Positions 34,627 through 44,013 of a stretch of 44,886 bases of DNA are shown piece by piece (position 1 is the first letter of the stretch; each line of letters opens with the position of its first letter). The position numbers and the translations under genes were made by a program. Source of the stretch: Promethearchaeota archaeon. Lineage in GTDB: Archaea > Asgardarchaeota > Lokiarchaeia > Sigyniarchaeales > SOKP01. The stretch is from contig SHMU01000007.1 of the NCBI GenBank assembly GCA_008080765.1, forward strand, positions 1 to 44,886, in the 5' to 3' direction. The notes under the pieces are model-generated. The model searched no databases and was not told where the DNA came from. It was given only the letters and a program-made list of their open reading frames with translations.

Positions 34627-35871
34627 ATGCTCAAAAAATATTCCTTTCAAAGCATCTTTCTTGTAGTGTTTTTTGGAGACTTTAACCTCTCCCTCTTGCA
34701 AGTAGCATCTATCTCTTATGGTGTGCAATTAGGGGCATCCCCCAGCCAGAACGGGCTAATTGGTGCCGCGTATGGAATCTCTTATCTAATAATGGCTGCA
34801 TTGCTGGGGCGCTTGGGGGACAAGCTCTCACGAAAAACCAGTCTTCTATGTGCATTAATAAGTCAAATTTTGGTTTCATTGTACATTGTAGCCTTTGCCT
34901 CAACCGTCGAGTTATTGATTTTAGGACAGTTTTTATTGGGATGTGCTTATGGATTTTTCTGGCCCACAATAGAAGCCTCTATTTCCGAAAACACCGAGAA
35001 AAGCATGGACTCTCATCGTAGAGGAATTTCAAATTTTTGTATTTCTTGGAGTTTAGGATACACGGTAGGACCATTTTTGGCAGGTATTTTTTCGGATATC
35101 TTCATTAATGTTGCATTTATTCTTGCTTTATTCGTTTATTTCACGGGGCTGATTATAATAGTGTTGTTTATCCCGAATGTAAGCACTTCTAGTTCAGATA
35201 ATGAGAAATTCGTTGCCCATAAAGGAGTACCCCTCCCTCTTTCCGCAAATTACGTAAATAATGAAACCATAGATGTTACACATCTTAATAAAATTAATCT
35301 CAATTCAACTAAATACATATTAGTACGCATTCTCTTTGGAATGTTAATTTATGCGATGTGTGGAAAAATCGCTTTAACTTATTTCCCTGACTATGCCTCC
35401 CGCCCTAATGGATTAAATTTTTCGGGAACTTTAATTGGTCTTATTTTGTTTTTGTTTGGTATTGGAAGAACTGCATATTTTGTTCTTAGCAGGGTGTTAA
35501 CGAGTTCACTGAGGAGGATTACTTTTTCATATTTTGTCATCTCGGTTTTGCTCACCTCAATGCTGTTTATACATACACTAGGAATATTAATTATGGTTTT
35601 TATCGCATTTGGATTATGTTCTGGGTTAATCTATAAGTCATCATTAGAATTGTTGCTTTATTATGAAAAAGAAGCAAAAGGAGCCAAGGCAGGTTTATTT
35701 GAAAGTGCAATAGGATTGGGAAGTGCGCTTACACCGTTTATTGCTGGATTATTTGCAGAACTCTTGCTTATCCTTCCATTCATGATTTTCGCAATTATTG
35801 CGTTTATAGTATTTCTTTGTAATCTGATTTTTGATAGGATAGCAATAAAAGTAAAAAATGAAACTAATTGA
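34627..35871 (+). CDS. Major facilitator superfamily transporter
   Basis: A membrane protein of about 414 residues with about twelve hydrophobic segments in two six-helix halves. The loop between helices 2 and 3 carries LLGRLGDKLSRKTSLL, the MFS motif A (G-x-L-x-D-x-x-x-R-K/R), and GPFLAGIFSD near helix 5 is of the antiporter type. The central loop is hydrophilic (residues 185-230). The best relatives would be multidrug or sugar-efflux types; the substrate is unknown. The frame opens at a TTG at 34621, but I take the ATG at 34627. It is a single gene after the tRNA cluster. Confidence 0.9.
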   Translation: MLKKYSFQSIFLVVFFGDFNLSLLQVASISYGVQLGASPSQNGLIGAAYGISYLIMAALLGRLGDKLSRKTSLLCALISQILVSLYIVAFASTVELLILGQFLLGCAYGFFWPTIEASISENTEKSMDSHRRGISNFCISWSLGYTVGPFLAGIFSDIFINVAFILALFVYFTGLIIIVLFIPNVSTSSSDNEKFVAHKGVPLPLSANYVNNETIDVTHLNKINLNSTKYILVRILFGMLIYAMCGKIALTYFPDYASRPNGLNFSGTLIGLILFLFGIGRTAYFVLSRVLTSSLRRITFSYFVISVLLTSMLFIHTLGILIMVFIAFGLCSGLIYKSSLELLLYYEKEAKGAKAGLFESAIGLGSALTPFIAGLFAELLLILPFMIFAIIAFIVFLCNLIFDRIAIKVKNETN

Positions 35872-35940
35872 ATCTTTTTCTTCAAAAAATTAATCAAAAA
35901 TTTTGTTAGTATTTTTCAATGTGATTGTTAAATTAAACTA

Positions 35941-36180
35941 CCAGCACTTAAAGGAACTTAATTTTGCTTCAATGACCGCTGCGTCCGGTGGCATCTTACA
36001 TGATATCCGCAAGCGTGCCCTTCCATAGCCCCTACTGTAGAAATGAATGTGGGTATCATTCCTCAAAATATAAAAGGTATTCTTGTAGAATAAGGGTTGA
36101 GAAGGCTTCGATTAATTGAGTTATGCAACATTTAAAAACCCCTAAAGGAGTGTGTGTTCTTTTGCTTTTAGTGGTATAAA
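35941..36180 (-). pseudogene. Second decayed 3' end of an IS605-type tnpB
   Basis: On the minus strand, the segment ISTVGAMEGHACGYHVRC followed by RSLKQN, a stop and VPLSAG matches the typical archaeal TnpB C-terminus (a TVG-x-ACG motif) and is collinear with the relic at 2461-2800, including a shared non-coding-looking block (cctaaaggagtgtgtgttct against cctaatggagtgtatattct). No intact ORF or zinc finger is left. The two relics come from related elements inserted in the same relative orientation. Confidence 0.6.
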
Positions 36181-36416
36181 GTATTCTTAATTAAGATTTT
36201 CAAATAAATGCTAATGCCATAGTGTGATGGAACCTCTTTATCAAACCATCAAAATAATCTTTGAAATCTAGTTCAGAATTCATGTAGACATCAATATATT
36301 CGTAATAATTAATAGGTTTTAAGCCTTAGATATAAATTCCTAATAATTATTTTGAATTTATAAACTAATTTTTAGAAAGAAAAAGAAACTATTTACAGAA
36401 AAAAGAGAGGGTAAAT
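36181..36416. other. Intergenic stretch before the FAD oxidoreductase
   Basis: No gene can be supported. On the minus strand a 41-codon open piece contains YYEYIDVYMNSELDFKDYF, protein-like but bounded by a stop and without a family, perhaps part of another relic. The promoter of the FAD enzyme must lie in the last 100 bp, which are AT-rich. Confidence 0.4.
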
Positions 36417-37816
36417 ATGGATGAAATAGAGTTTAGAGATGTCAACAGAGAATTGAAAAAGATTGGAATGGAAGATATTGAAGCATTAAAGTCTAAGGTC
36501 AAAGGGACATTATTATATAGAGAGATAGAAGGGTATGACGAATCAAGGATGATTTGGAATGGGATGATTGATAACTTTCCTTCTTTAATTTTAGAATGTG
36601 AAAATGTAGATGATGTAATTAAGGGATTCAATTTTGCTCGTGAAAATCAAATAAAGATTTCTATTCGAAGTGGCGGACATAATGTTGCAGGAAACGCCAT
36701 AAAAGAGAAAGCTTTGGTCATGGTTCTCTCAGAAATAAACTCTTTAAGAGTTGACAAAGAAAAACGGATTGCTCAAGTAGATGCTGGTGCAACATTGGGA
36801 GACATTGATAAAGAAACTCAGAAATACGGCTTAGCAACCCCCCTCGGTCTTGTTTCTGATACAGGAGTTGCGGGACTTGCAATCCGTGGAGGTATTGGAC
36901 ATCTAATGAGACAATTTGGATTAACATGCGATAATATTCTCTCAATAGATTTAATAACCTATGAAGGAAACCTCATTAAGGTTAAAAAAAATAATTTTCC
37001 CGATATTTTTTGGGCACTCCGCGGGGGAAGCATTGATATTGGAGTGATCGTCTCCTTTACCTTTAAATTATACCCTATCGGTCCAGAAGTCTTATTTTAT
37101 TTTCAATTCTTTCCTATTGAGCAAGCGAAGAAAGCTTTATCGTTCCTTAGAGATTATATAAAAGAAGCGCCGCGGGAATTGGGTCTGCTTGCTTTTTATG
37201 CAACACTACCCGATGAAGACCGGGTGCCCGAAATTATTCGAGATAAAGATCTTTTTGTTTTATACGGAATTTATACAGGATCGGAAGAGAACCATCAAAT
37301 GATATTAGATTCATTCAAGAAGGTTGATGAACCTCTAATAGATTTAGGAGGAATCGTAACCTATAAAGAAGCTCAAAAAGCTTTAGACGAAGATTATCCG
37401 GAGGGCATGCGCTATTATTGGAAATCTCTGTATCTTGAAGAATTAAGTGATGAGATAATTGAGGTAATACACAACTTGGGCACTAATCGTCCCTCTCCCC
37501 TTTCAACGTTAGATATTTGTTTTATGGGGGGAAAAATCCAAGATGTTAATACTGCTGCAACTGCGTTCAATAGGAGAGATGCCAATTACATGCTGGGCTT
37601 TGAATCCAACTGAGTGGATTCTTCTTATGATGATGAGAACATCCAATGGGCGCGAAAGTCTTTCCAAGAATTAAGTCAATTTTCTAAAAGGGTGCCTATA
37701 TGAATTTTGCGGGTTTTGGGGAAGATCATGAAAATCTTTTAAAACAATCCTATCGTGAAAATTATAATAGAATGATCAAGGTTAAAAAAGAATATGATCC
37801 CCTCAATCTTTTTTAA
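36417..37816 (+). pseudogene. FAD-linked oxidoreductase (berberine-bridge type), broken by a stop and a frameshift
   Basis: Codons to 37613 encode 398 residues of a BBE-like flavin oxidoreductase: SIRSGGHNVAG with the His that links FAD, GGIGHLMRQFGLTCDN with the Cys position, and SFTFKLYPIGPE. A TGA at 37611-37613 replaces the conserved Trp of the NWxD motif, and the same frame goes on with VDSSYDDENIQWARKSFQEL. Near 37700 the frame must shift by one to read YMNFAGFGEDHENLL and the family C-terminus KKEYDPLNLF, ending TAA at 37814-37816. The usual GGGGNFGV loop has become GGSIDIGV. Two lesions and a changed FAD loop argue for a pseudogene. A shortened 398-residue product might still be made. 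Confidence 0.85.
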
Positions 37817-37937
37817 AAATTATTTTAAATAGATTTTATAATCCTTTTATTTATAAGGTGAGAACAGAGTATGGAGCAATAAACCTTAAATAGTCTATAA
37901 CTTAATGTTATATATAACTATTATATAAGGGATACAT

Positions 37938-38681
37938 ATGTTTAAGTCTATTTCAGATTTGACCGGTTTGGATATTTTACGAGCGAGTTTCACCTTAGTC
38001 TTTGTGATCATCTCGTTTCTTGTGGGGCTTCGGATTCTACTTAAGTATTTTACATTGAAAAGAAAAGAGTTGATAACTGTAGGGCTCTCATGGATATTTC
38101 TCAGCTCACCATGGTGGCCTTTAGCAATCAGTTTCATTACCATCCTCCTGTTTAATTATTTATTAGACCCCTGGTTCTATGTTTTTCTCATGAACGGATT
38201 TGCCGCACCGGGGCTCTTTTGCTGGATTTATTCGGTTTCAGAGTTGAATTTTCCGCAGTTGAAAAAAAAGCTTATCGTGATCTTTGGAATAATATGTGGG
38301 GTCTATGAAGCGATTTTACTTGTTTTATTTGGGCTCAATTATGAGTTGATAGCGGCACAAGGAGTAAACTTTGATGGATTTAATTATAGCAGAAGCATAT
38401 TTGTAATGATCTTTCTTATCTTCTTCATTGTGACGGCATTTGTAAGCGCAATTTTATTTTGCAGGGCATCACTACAATCCGAAAATGAAACGGTTCGTTG
38501 GAAGGGGAAGTTTTTATTATTAGGTTTTATTACATTCGTGGCGGCAGCAGCAATTGATGTATTTAGCTTTGGAAACAAAATTCTCCAAGCAATCTTGAGA
38601 ATTGCGTTAAGTATTGCGGCAATATTATATTATTTGGGGTTCTTTTTACCTTCTTGGTTGGAAAAATACCTCATTAAGTAA
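37938..38681 (+). CDS. Seven-helix integral membrane protein, unknown function
   Basis: A 247-residue membrane protein with about seven hydrophobic segments: ASFTLVFVIISFLVGL, LITVGLSWIFLSS, LAISFITILLFNYLL, YVFLMNGFAAPGLFCWI, LIVIFGIICGVYEAILLVL, SIFVMIFLIFFIVTAFVS and FLLLGFITFVAAAAIDVF, plus a final hydrophobic stretch. Tryptophans sit at helix ends. The layout recalls 7TM sensor modules found in front of kinases, but no output domain follows. There is no catalytic motif. It starts at ATG 37938, just after a short AT-rich promoter region (tatatataactattatata). Function unknown. Confidence 0.8.
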   Translation: MFKSISDLTGLDILRASFTLVFVIISFLVGLRILLKYFTLKRKELITVGLSWIFLSSPWWPLAISFITILLFNYLLDPWFYVFLMNGFAAPGLFCWIYSVSELNFPQLKKKLIVIFGIICGVYEAILLVLFGLNYELIAAQGVNFDGFNYSRSIFVMIFLIFFIVTAFVSAILFCRASLQSENETVRWKGKFLLLGFITFVAAAAIDVFSFGNKILQAILRIALSIAAILYYLGFFLPSWLEKYLIK

Positions 38682-38754
38682 TATAATTCAATATCCATCT
38701 ATCTCCTTACCTATCTAGTTCCCAAACTAATAAAACATCGAAGAGGATTCAAGA

Positions 38755-39603
38755 ATGGCTCACGTTCAAGTTATCTGTCCTTCATGTGGTAGGAAAGGAA
38801 CCATCACGGTAGCTGATGATCTCCTTACCAAAACTGGGCGTGGACTTTTGGCAGTCAACATCGCGCAAAAAACAATTTGTAAACACTCATTTACGATCTA
38901 TCTTGATACTCACGGCGAAGTTCGTGACTATTTTACTATTGATTTTGAGATTTCACTTCCCGATTTAGAAACTCCTCAGAAAAGCGAAACAAAGGAATTA
39001 CCTTCCAATAAAATCGTTGATATCGATTTAATTCGACTCAATCTACCTGCCGATTTATTAACCTTCATTCTCAAATGCATTTTTCATCATAAAGATATAG
39101 TACTCCTTTTGGAGCAAGCATTCTTAAAAGAGCATCTACTAAATTTTTTTCATTTTATAACAAAAAATACTTTCGACATAACCATTTCAATTCTCGCAAA
39201 ACAAGAATATGAACAAACCAAGAAAGAGCATAAACAATCTATGGTCTTTGAAGGATTTAAGATCGTCAATAATCCCCAGAGTTTTATCAATCCAAAGAAA
39301 TTGCACATTGAGAAAATGATAGTCAATAAATTTCTAAGTAAAACCGATCTGGGCTACGGGTATATCATCCTCAAAAACGAAATTGAAAAAGTCTATACAC
39401 TTTCCAGTAGGTTTCTTACCGTAATGAACGATAGGGAATGTTGTGGTGAACCTATTAATAGCCTCCAGATTGCCAATCAGATTGAAAAAGAGTTAGATGT
39501 CTCCATTAATAATGAATATCTTCAATTTTTATTGGATGTATTGGAACATTACTTCGGAAAAAAAGCGCCTCCCATTACAGATTCCTTTCTTGGATTGATT
39601 TGA
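38755..39603 (+). CDS. Zinc-ribbon cytosolic protein, unknown function
   Basis: A 282-residue protein. The N-terminus has ICPSCGRKG (CxxC), with CKHSF further on (near residue 42) as a likely second half of a zinc site, followed by a strand-rich part to about residue 65 (FTIYLDTHGEVRDYFTIDF). The rest is mostly helical and charged (LPADLLTFILKCIFHHKDIV; ITISILAKQEYEQTKKEHK). I recall similar openers (a zinc ribbon, then a GLLAVNIA motif) in uncharacterised Asgard proteins, so it may be lineage-specific. No partner can be named. It follows the 7TM gene by 73 bp on the same strand and may be co-transcribed with it. Confidence 0.75.
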   Translation: MAHVQVICPSCGRKGTITVADDLLTKTGRGLLAVNIAQKTICKHSFTIYLDTHGEVRDYFTIDFEISLPDLETPQKSETKELPSNKIVDIDLIRLNLPADLLTFILKCIFHHKDIVLLLEQAFLKEHLLNFFHFITKNTFDITISILAKQEYEQTKKEHKQSMVFEGFKIVNNPQSFINPKKLHIEKMIVNKFLSKTDLGYGYIILKNEIEKVYTLSSRFLTVMNDRECCGEPINSLQIANQIEKELDVSINNEYLQFLLDVLEHYFGKKAPPITDSFLGLI

Positions 39604-39835
39604 ATTAAAAGAATAATTTAGCACTCCAGAGACACTTCTCTAAGTACCCATGAGGAATACGAATAAACATCTCTTTTTTTCTTTAAATGCATTAAATGAT
39701 GACTTTTTTTAGCTATTCTTTCTTTTTTGCAATAAGCACGAAACTATAAGAATACACAAAAATGCCTTCTATTGTAAATTGCAAATAATATAATATAAAA
39801 TAATATGATATTGCAATCATTTGATTGAGAAAAAA

Positions 39836-40552
39836 ATGTTGAATAAAAACGCATGGGAGAGTTCTGAATGGACTAAACGTTCCTATCAATTATTAAAAGG
39901 AATAAAACAATTTCCCCAAGATAGTAAACTAATTATGGTTATAAGACATTCTCACCGCTATGACTCAAATAGTATTCGTGATCATCCTAAGGATCTATTA
40001 ACTCCCGTGGGGCATCAATATGCCAAGCTTTTTGGCGAATCCCTTCCCAAAGATCGACCGATCCGAGTGTATCATAGTATTATAGAGCGTTGTAAACAGA
40101 CTGCAGATAATATCATCAATGGCTATATTCATAGTCCTCTCTCAGCTGAATTAATGGGAACCCTTGATGTCCTCTATGATATTGGTATTACCCAAGAAGA
40201 TTTTTATAGAGAAGCTGCAAAATATCCTCTCGATAAATTAGTGTATCGATGGGTTGCAGGACTCTATCCGCAGGAAATGATCCCGCCACTTCAAGAATAT
40301 GCCATGAAAGCTGCAAGACGTATATGGAATGTGCTGGAGAGTGCACCTGAAAGATGTATCGATATTCATGTTACTCATGACCTTATTTTATCGGTATTGC
40401 GCTTGGGATGGTTTGGATTGCCCTTCCAAGAATGGCCTTCTTATCTAAGCGGGATTCTTTTTTCTCTACAAAAAAAAGAAAAAAAAATTTTACTCTATGA
40501 TTTCAACTATTTAATTTCTCTTGAACAACCATTCTGGTTTCAAAACACATAA
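39836..40552 (+). CDS. Histidine phosphatase family protein
   Basis: A protein of about 238 residues of the phosphoglycerate mutase-like superfamily. VIRHSHRYDS contains the phospho-accepting RH (RHxxR variant), TPVGHQYAKLFGESLP matches the family LTxxGxxqA step, YHSIIERCKQTADNI is the S-x-x-x-R-x-x-Q-T-A motif, and HVTHDLILS gives the second catalytic His. The motifs are complete, so it should be an active phosphatase; the substrate is unknown. The frame is open from a TTG at 39821, but the ATG at 39836 is a better start. It ends 17 bp before the next ATG. Confidence 0.87.
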   Translation: MLNKNAWESSEWTKRSYQLLKGIKQFPQDSKLIMVIRHSHRYDSNSIRDHPKDLLTPVGHQYAKLFGESLPKDRPIRVYHSIIERCKQTADNIINGYIHSPLSAELMGTLDVLYDIGITQEDFYREAAKYPLDKLVYRWVAGLYPQEMIPPLQEYAMKAARRIWNVLESAPERCIDIHVTHDLILSVLRLGWFGLPFQEWPSYLSGILFSLQKKEKKILLYDFNYLISLEQPFWFQNT

Positions 40553-40568
40553 AAATAGGTGTATTATA

Positions 40569-41255
40569 ATGAAAATTAAAACATACGAATTACTTTGCCA
40601 TTGGAAGCAAGGAGATGAGCTCTCCTGGTTATTAGAAAGACACCCTCATCCTCAAACGGCATTGCTCAAATGGGCTGAGAAAATGGAAACCAATGCAGCA
40701 AACCTTCGACGTTTGGCTACACTATTTAAGGAAAAAGAACTTCATATTGATGCGGATACCCATTATATTGAATTGTCCGGAGATGAGAAGGCATTAGAAC
40801 AAGCTGTTGCGGAACAAATTATTAATCTCTATGAGACCGAATATTATGATGAGGATTTTTACGATGAGTTTGAATTTGATTCCTCTCTTAGCGAAAAAGT
40901 TTCTTTCGCAAGAGAAAGAGAGCATACTTGCTTTAGTTGTAATAAAACATTAACCTTTGATGAGTATAATTCGATCAATCTCCACGAATTCTCTCAAGAG
41001 CAGCTATTGGATTTATGGTCTAATGATTTCATACGCTTCTATTGCTGTGAATGTCTCGCCAAACTAAAATGCCCCCTATGTGAGGGTAAATTGGAACCTC
41101 TTCAAAAGGAAGACGGACATGGGTATTATTATTGTGCGCGCTGTATTAACGATATCGTTGATGAAATATGCCACAATTCAGAAATACAAGACACTAATAT
41201 TCTCGTACGCAAAATTCTTAGATTAAATAAGGTTATAATCAATCTAAATGATTGA
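40569..41255 (+). CDS. Zinc-binding protein of unknown function
   Basis: A 228-residue protein from the ATG at 40569; a longer frame from TTG 40521 overlaps the previous gene and is less likely. The N-terminal half is helical (YELLCHWKQGDELSWLLERH) with an acidic stretch (ETEYYDEDFYDEFEFD). The C-terminal half holds several Cys pairs: CFSCNKT (near 122), CCECLAKLKCPLC (near 160-175) and YYCARC (near 192), enough for two zinc sites in the manner of a treble-clef or RING-like finger. It may bind RNA or protein. It probably forms an operon with the histidine phosphatase. Confidence 0.75.
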   Translation: MKIKTYELLCHWKQGDELSWLLERHPHPQTALLKWAEKMETNAANLRRLATLFKEKELHIDADTHYIELSGDEKALEQAVAEQIINLYETEYYDEDFYDEFEFDSSLSEKVSFAREREHTCFSCNKTLTFDEYNSINLHEFSQEQLLDLWSNDFIRFYCCECLAKLKCPLCEGKLEPLQKEDGHGYYYCARCINDIVDEICHNSEIQDTNILVRKILRLNKVIINLND

Positions 41256-41502
41256 AGCATTCTTTTTTATGTAGAAAAAAAGAAATAAATGTCTTCAATA
41301 GCATCATTCCATTATTGAAGAGCGACAAATTTCCCTAAGTTAGATATCTAATTCAAATACTCCATCATATTAGGTTATTTTTTTCATACAAAGAAAGTTA
41401 TCCATTACACATTCGACTCGTCAAATGCGATATTTCTTCTAAAAAGTATAATTTTATTCATTTTATGTTGAAAATATCGATAAAATTAATTAATCATTTT
41501 TT
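41256..41502. other. Intergenic stretch, nothing recognised
   Basis: AT-rich, without a frame, repeat or hairpin that I can support. Confidence 0.6.
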
Positions 41503-41542
41503 TAATATAAATATATATATGATCAATTATATTAATTTGATC
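41503..41542 (+). promoter_or_regulatory. Promoter and candidate operator of the Lrp-like gene
   Basis: A TATA-like run taatataaatatatatat (41503-41520) is directly followed by an imperfect palindrome gatcaa-N10-ttgatc type at 41521-41542, overlapping the expected transcription start about 25 bp below the TATA box. Lrp/AsnC regulators often repress their own gene at such a site. Confidence 0.55.
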
Positions 41543-41564
41543 GACAAATTGGGTAAAGTTAAAA

Positions 41565-41990
41565 ATGAATTTAGACGTTATCGATTTAAAAATTTTGGAA
41601 GCCCTCAAGGAAGATGGAAGACAATCTTTTAGAGATATTGGCGATATTGTGGGCAGAACAGAGGCTACTGTTCGACGAAGGGTTAAGAAGATGATTAAAA
41701 AGAACATTATAAAGAAGTTTACCATCAACTATGAGATTGATCAGGGTTCGAAAGTGCGAGCTACGATTAAAATTGAACCTGATTACAAGAAAATTAAGTC
41801 AATCATGAAAGAATTGAAAAAAATAGAAGAGATTACCGATATCTGGAGGCTTTCGGGAGATTGTGGGCTTTTCATCATTTTAGAAATTCCCGCGATCGAG
41901 CAGTTCAATCCGCTCATTGAAGAGAAGATTTCTCAGATAGAAGGCTTAAAAATAACTGAAACATGTTTTATCACCGATGTAATTAAATAA
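41565..41990 (+). CDS. Lrp/AsnC-family transcriptional regulator
   Basis: A 141-residue regulator of usual family size. The N-terminal winged helix reads LDVIDLKILEALKEDGRQSF, then RDIGDIVGRTEATVRRRVKKM, the standard AsnC start (an IL-x-LxxDGR-x-S/T pattern). Residues 60-141 form the RAM/Lrp effector domain with the ferredoxin-like fold (VRATIKIEP; IWRLSGDCGLFIILEI). It likely forms octamers and responds to an amino acid. A palindrome over its start site suggests autoregulation. The target operon is not evident from its neighbours. Confidence 0.95.
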   Translation: MNLDVIDLKILEALKEDGRQSFRDIGDIVGRTEATVRRRVKKMIKKNIIKKFTINYEIDQGSKVRATIKIEPDYKKIKSIMKELKKIEEITDIWRLSGDCGLFIILEIPAIEQFNPLIEEKISQIEGLKITETCFITDVIK

Positions 41991-42195
41991 AAAGGGGTAA
42001 TCCCGACATAATGCAAATTTTTGAAGCATAAGAGTTTTTTTAAGACTTCAATCTTAGTTTCTCTCCTTCTAATTTGCACATCTTTACAAATCTTAAATAG
42101 AGTATAAAATAGGGATAATGAAATATAGGATACTTTGTTGAATTATATGTAAAGAAAAATGAGTAAGACTACGATTTCTTTCCCTTTATCTTTTT

Positions 42196-43449
42196 TTATC
42201 TCCTCCTATTTTTTCTGAGAAAAATTCCTACAGCAATTATAGCTATAGCACTTATTGAGATGGTGCTTCCAATGAAGAGAGGGGAGAAAAGAAAGGACTC
42301 TGCTTCATTTAATGATTCGAAACAGCTATAAAGAATTAGATGTAATTCGGTTAAAGTATCCTTAAAAGGAGCATTAGGGCCTTTCGTGAGCGCATCAATC
42401 AAGATATAATCGTCATTTCCAGGTTCTCCAAATTCGAAGATGGAAAATCCGCTAATATTATTGGCTCGTCCGTAATGAATTTTTTGAACAATTTCTTGTG
42501 CTACCAGTTGGGGGGTAATATCGAGATCATCCCATACATTCGAATAATATCCTAATCCCATAGATACTTTGCTTATATTGTTTTCTACCCAGCTATTCCA
42601 AACATCAACTTCTCCTTTCCACCAAGAAGTTTCATAGCAATATTCCATGGAAACTGTGAAATCGATGGCATTAATAGAAACCCACAGCTTTGGATCCTGT
42701 TGGAACACAAAGGGCGTGGGTATTCCATCATACATATAACCGCTTCTATTCCATCGATTTACATCATTATTATTAGAATCATTAAACCAAGTAGAATACC
42801 AATAGGGTATATAATCCTCCGGCTCTCTGAATTCGCCCGAAAGAGGCTTGGACGCTGTGGAAAACTTTTTATTGGGATATTGTGTTTTTAAGGCGTTTTG
42901 AGTCAGTATTAAGGTCTCTTTGATTGCATTTATTTGTGTCTGATTTACTATAGAAGAAGAATTATACCGGATATAATCGAAATGGATGCCATCAAGAAGC
43001 TCATACTCTTCTAAGAGGGCAAGCGCCCAGTCTCTCTGCGCCTGTCGTTCTGAAGAATTGGTAAAGTCTGCAAGAGTTCCTGCAATACGGTGGAGATTAC
43101 ATACCCATGCATAAATAGTAAGTCCTTTAGAATTGGCAAGGGAGAGCATTGCTTCAAAGTCATCAACATCACTCCATCCCTTATTGCCGTTAATAGGAGG
43201 CGCAATAAGAAAGATAGCATTTAAATTCGCATCACTTATTTTTTTAATTGTTTCCAATCTTTTCTGCTCCGTGTTGAACGCATAATCATTTAACCATACC
43301 GCTCTCATCTCTTTTGAGGATGATGCAGATAAGAAGCCGTTTGAAAAAGCTTTCATTTGGCAATGATCTTCACCTTCGTTATATACTAATACATAAACAT
43401 ACGGATTTATTACAAAAAATATAAAAAACATTGAAAAGATCTTCTTCAT
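42196..43449 (-). CDS. Secreted, membrane-anchored glycosidase-like protein (GHL10/DUF187-type)
   Basis: A 417-residue protein. Residues 1-23 are a signal peptide (KKIFSMFFIFFVINPYVYVL), and residues 385-412 form a C-terminal membrane anchor ending in KNRRR, so the domain faces outside. The rest is a TIM-barrel-like glycosidase-related domain: EMRAVWLNDY (near 47), LNAIFLIAPP, GLTIYAWVCN (near 125) and DGIHFDYIRYN (near 168), the strand that ends in an Asp in GHL10 and DUF187 proteins, then STASKPL and SMEYCYE. Such domains act on, or bind, polysaccharides or glycoproteins. The C-terminal anchor resembles archaeal surface proteins. It stands alone. Confidence 0.82.
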   Translation of the reverse strand: MKKIFSMFFIFFVINPYVYVLVYNEGEDHCQMKAFSNGFLSASSSKEMRAVWLNDYAFNTEQKRLETIKKISDANLNAIFLIAPPINGNKGWSDVDDFEAMLSLANSKGLTIYAWVCNLHRIAGTLADFTNSSERQAQRDWALALLEEYELLDGIHFDYIRYNSSSIVNQTQINAIKETLILTQNALKTQYPNKKFSTASKPLSGEFREPEDYIPYWYSTWFNDSNNNDVNRWNRSGYMYDGIPTPFVFQQDPKLWVSINAIDFTVSMEYCYETSWWKGEVDVWNSWVENNISKVSMGLGYYSNVWDDLDITPQLVAQEIVQKIHYGRANNISGFSIFEFGEPGNDDYILIDALTKGPNAPFKDTLTELHLILYSCFESLNEAESFLFSPLFIGSTISISAIAIIAVGIFLRKNRRR

Positions 43450-43517
43450 GATTCTCTTATCCCATACTTTTTTTGGACGGATCTTAACTACACAAATATA
43501 AAATTAAAAATGAAATA

Positions 43518-43826
43518 TTGTTTAAATGTTATGACTTATATGTGTTTTATACAAATGTAGAATATGAAAAAATTATGGACATTATAAAGGAATTAATCAA
43601 GAAAACTTGGTTTGCTTTCAGTGTGTCGATGTATGATGATTTAGTTTATCCTAACAAAAATCTTTCTTTATGTAGCAAAAGTATGAACTATTCTGAATCT
43701 GTTTCATTTCATTCATGTTTTGAAAAATTACATTATATTCATCTATGGGTTTTATACGATGCTATTCTTGTGCGAATATATTATACAAAAAACCCAACTT
43801 CCATTGATAACCATTATGTTAGTTGA
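43518..43826 (+). CDS. Doubtful small ORF
   Basis: A 102-codon frame from a TTG, with a possible ATG at 43575 (MDIIKELIKKTWFAFSVSMY). It has no recognised domain, many Tyr, Asn and Ser, and Cys without metal-site spacing. The upstream half before the ATG is unlikely to be translated. It may be a decayed gene or chance frame between the glycosidase and histone genes. Confidence 0.25.
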   Translation: MFKCYDLYVFYTNVEYEKIMDIIKELIKKTWFAFSVSMYDDLVYPNKNLSLCSKSMNYSESVSFHSCFEKLHYIHLWVLYDAILVRIYYTKNPTSIDNHYVS

Positions 43827-43896
43827 TCTTATAAGTGGTTTATTTTTCTCTTTTAGTTTCTAAGAAGAATTATAACATTATTTTTTTCTCAAAAAC

Positions 43897-43913
43897 GGAA
43901 TGTTTAAATACTC
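43897..43913 (+). promoter_or_regulatory. TATA box of the histone gene
   Basis: cggaatgtttaaatactc contains gtttaaata, close to the archaeal TATA consensus, preceded by purine-rich ggaa (BRE-like). Transcription would begin near 43930, leaving a leader of about 80 nt that ends in gagggattgaaaat before the ATG at 44014. Confidence 0.5.
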
Positions 43914-44013
43914 AAAGAATTTAAAACATAATTAGCTAGTTAGTTAATTTATGTACACAAAATTAAAAACAGACTCCTTTAACATAATAATATTCAGATG
44001 AGGGATTGAAAAT

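Noticed and set aside
37611-37613. TGA recoded as Trp or selenocysteine
   Set aside because: A second lesion (frameshift near 37700) follows, and other genes here use TGA as a normal stop, for example the FAD gene neighbours at 38-41 kb.
40521-40568. N-terminal extension of the zinc protein from a TTG
   Set aside because: It overlaps the end of the histidine phosphatase gene, and an ATG with better context exists at 40569.
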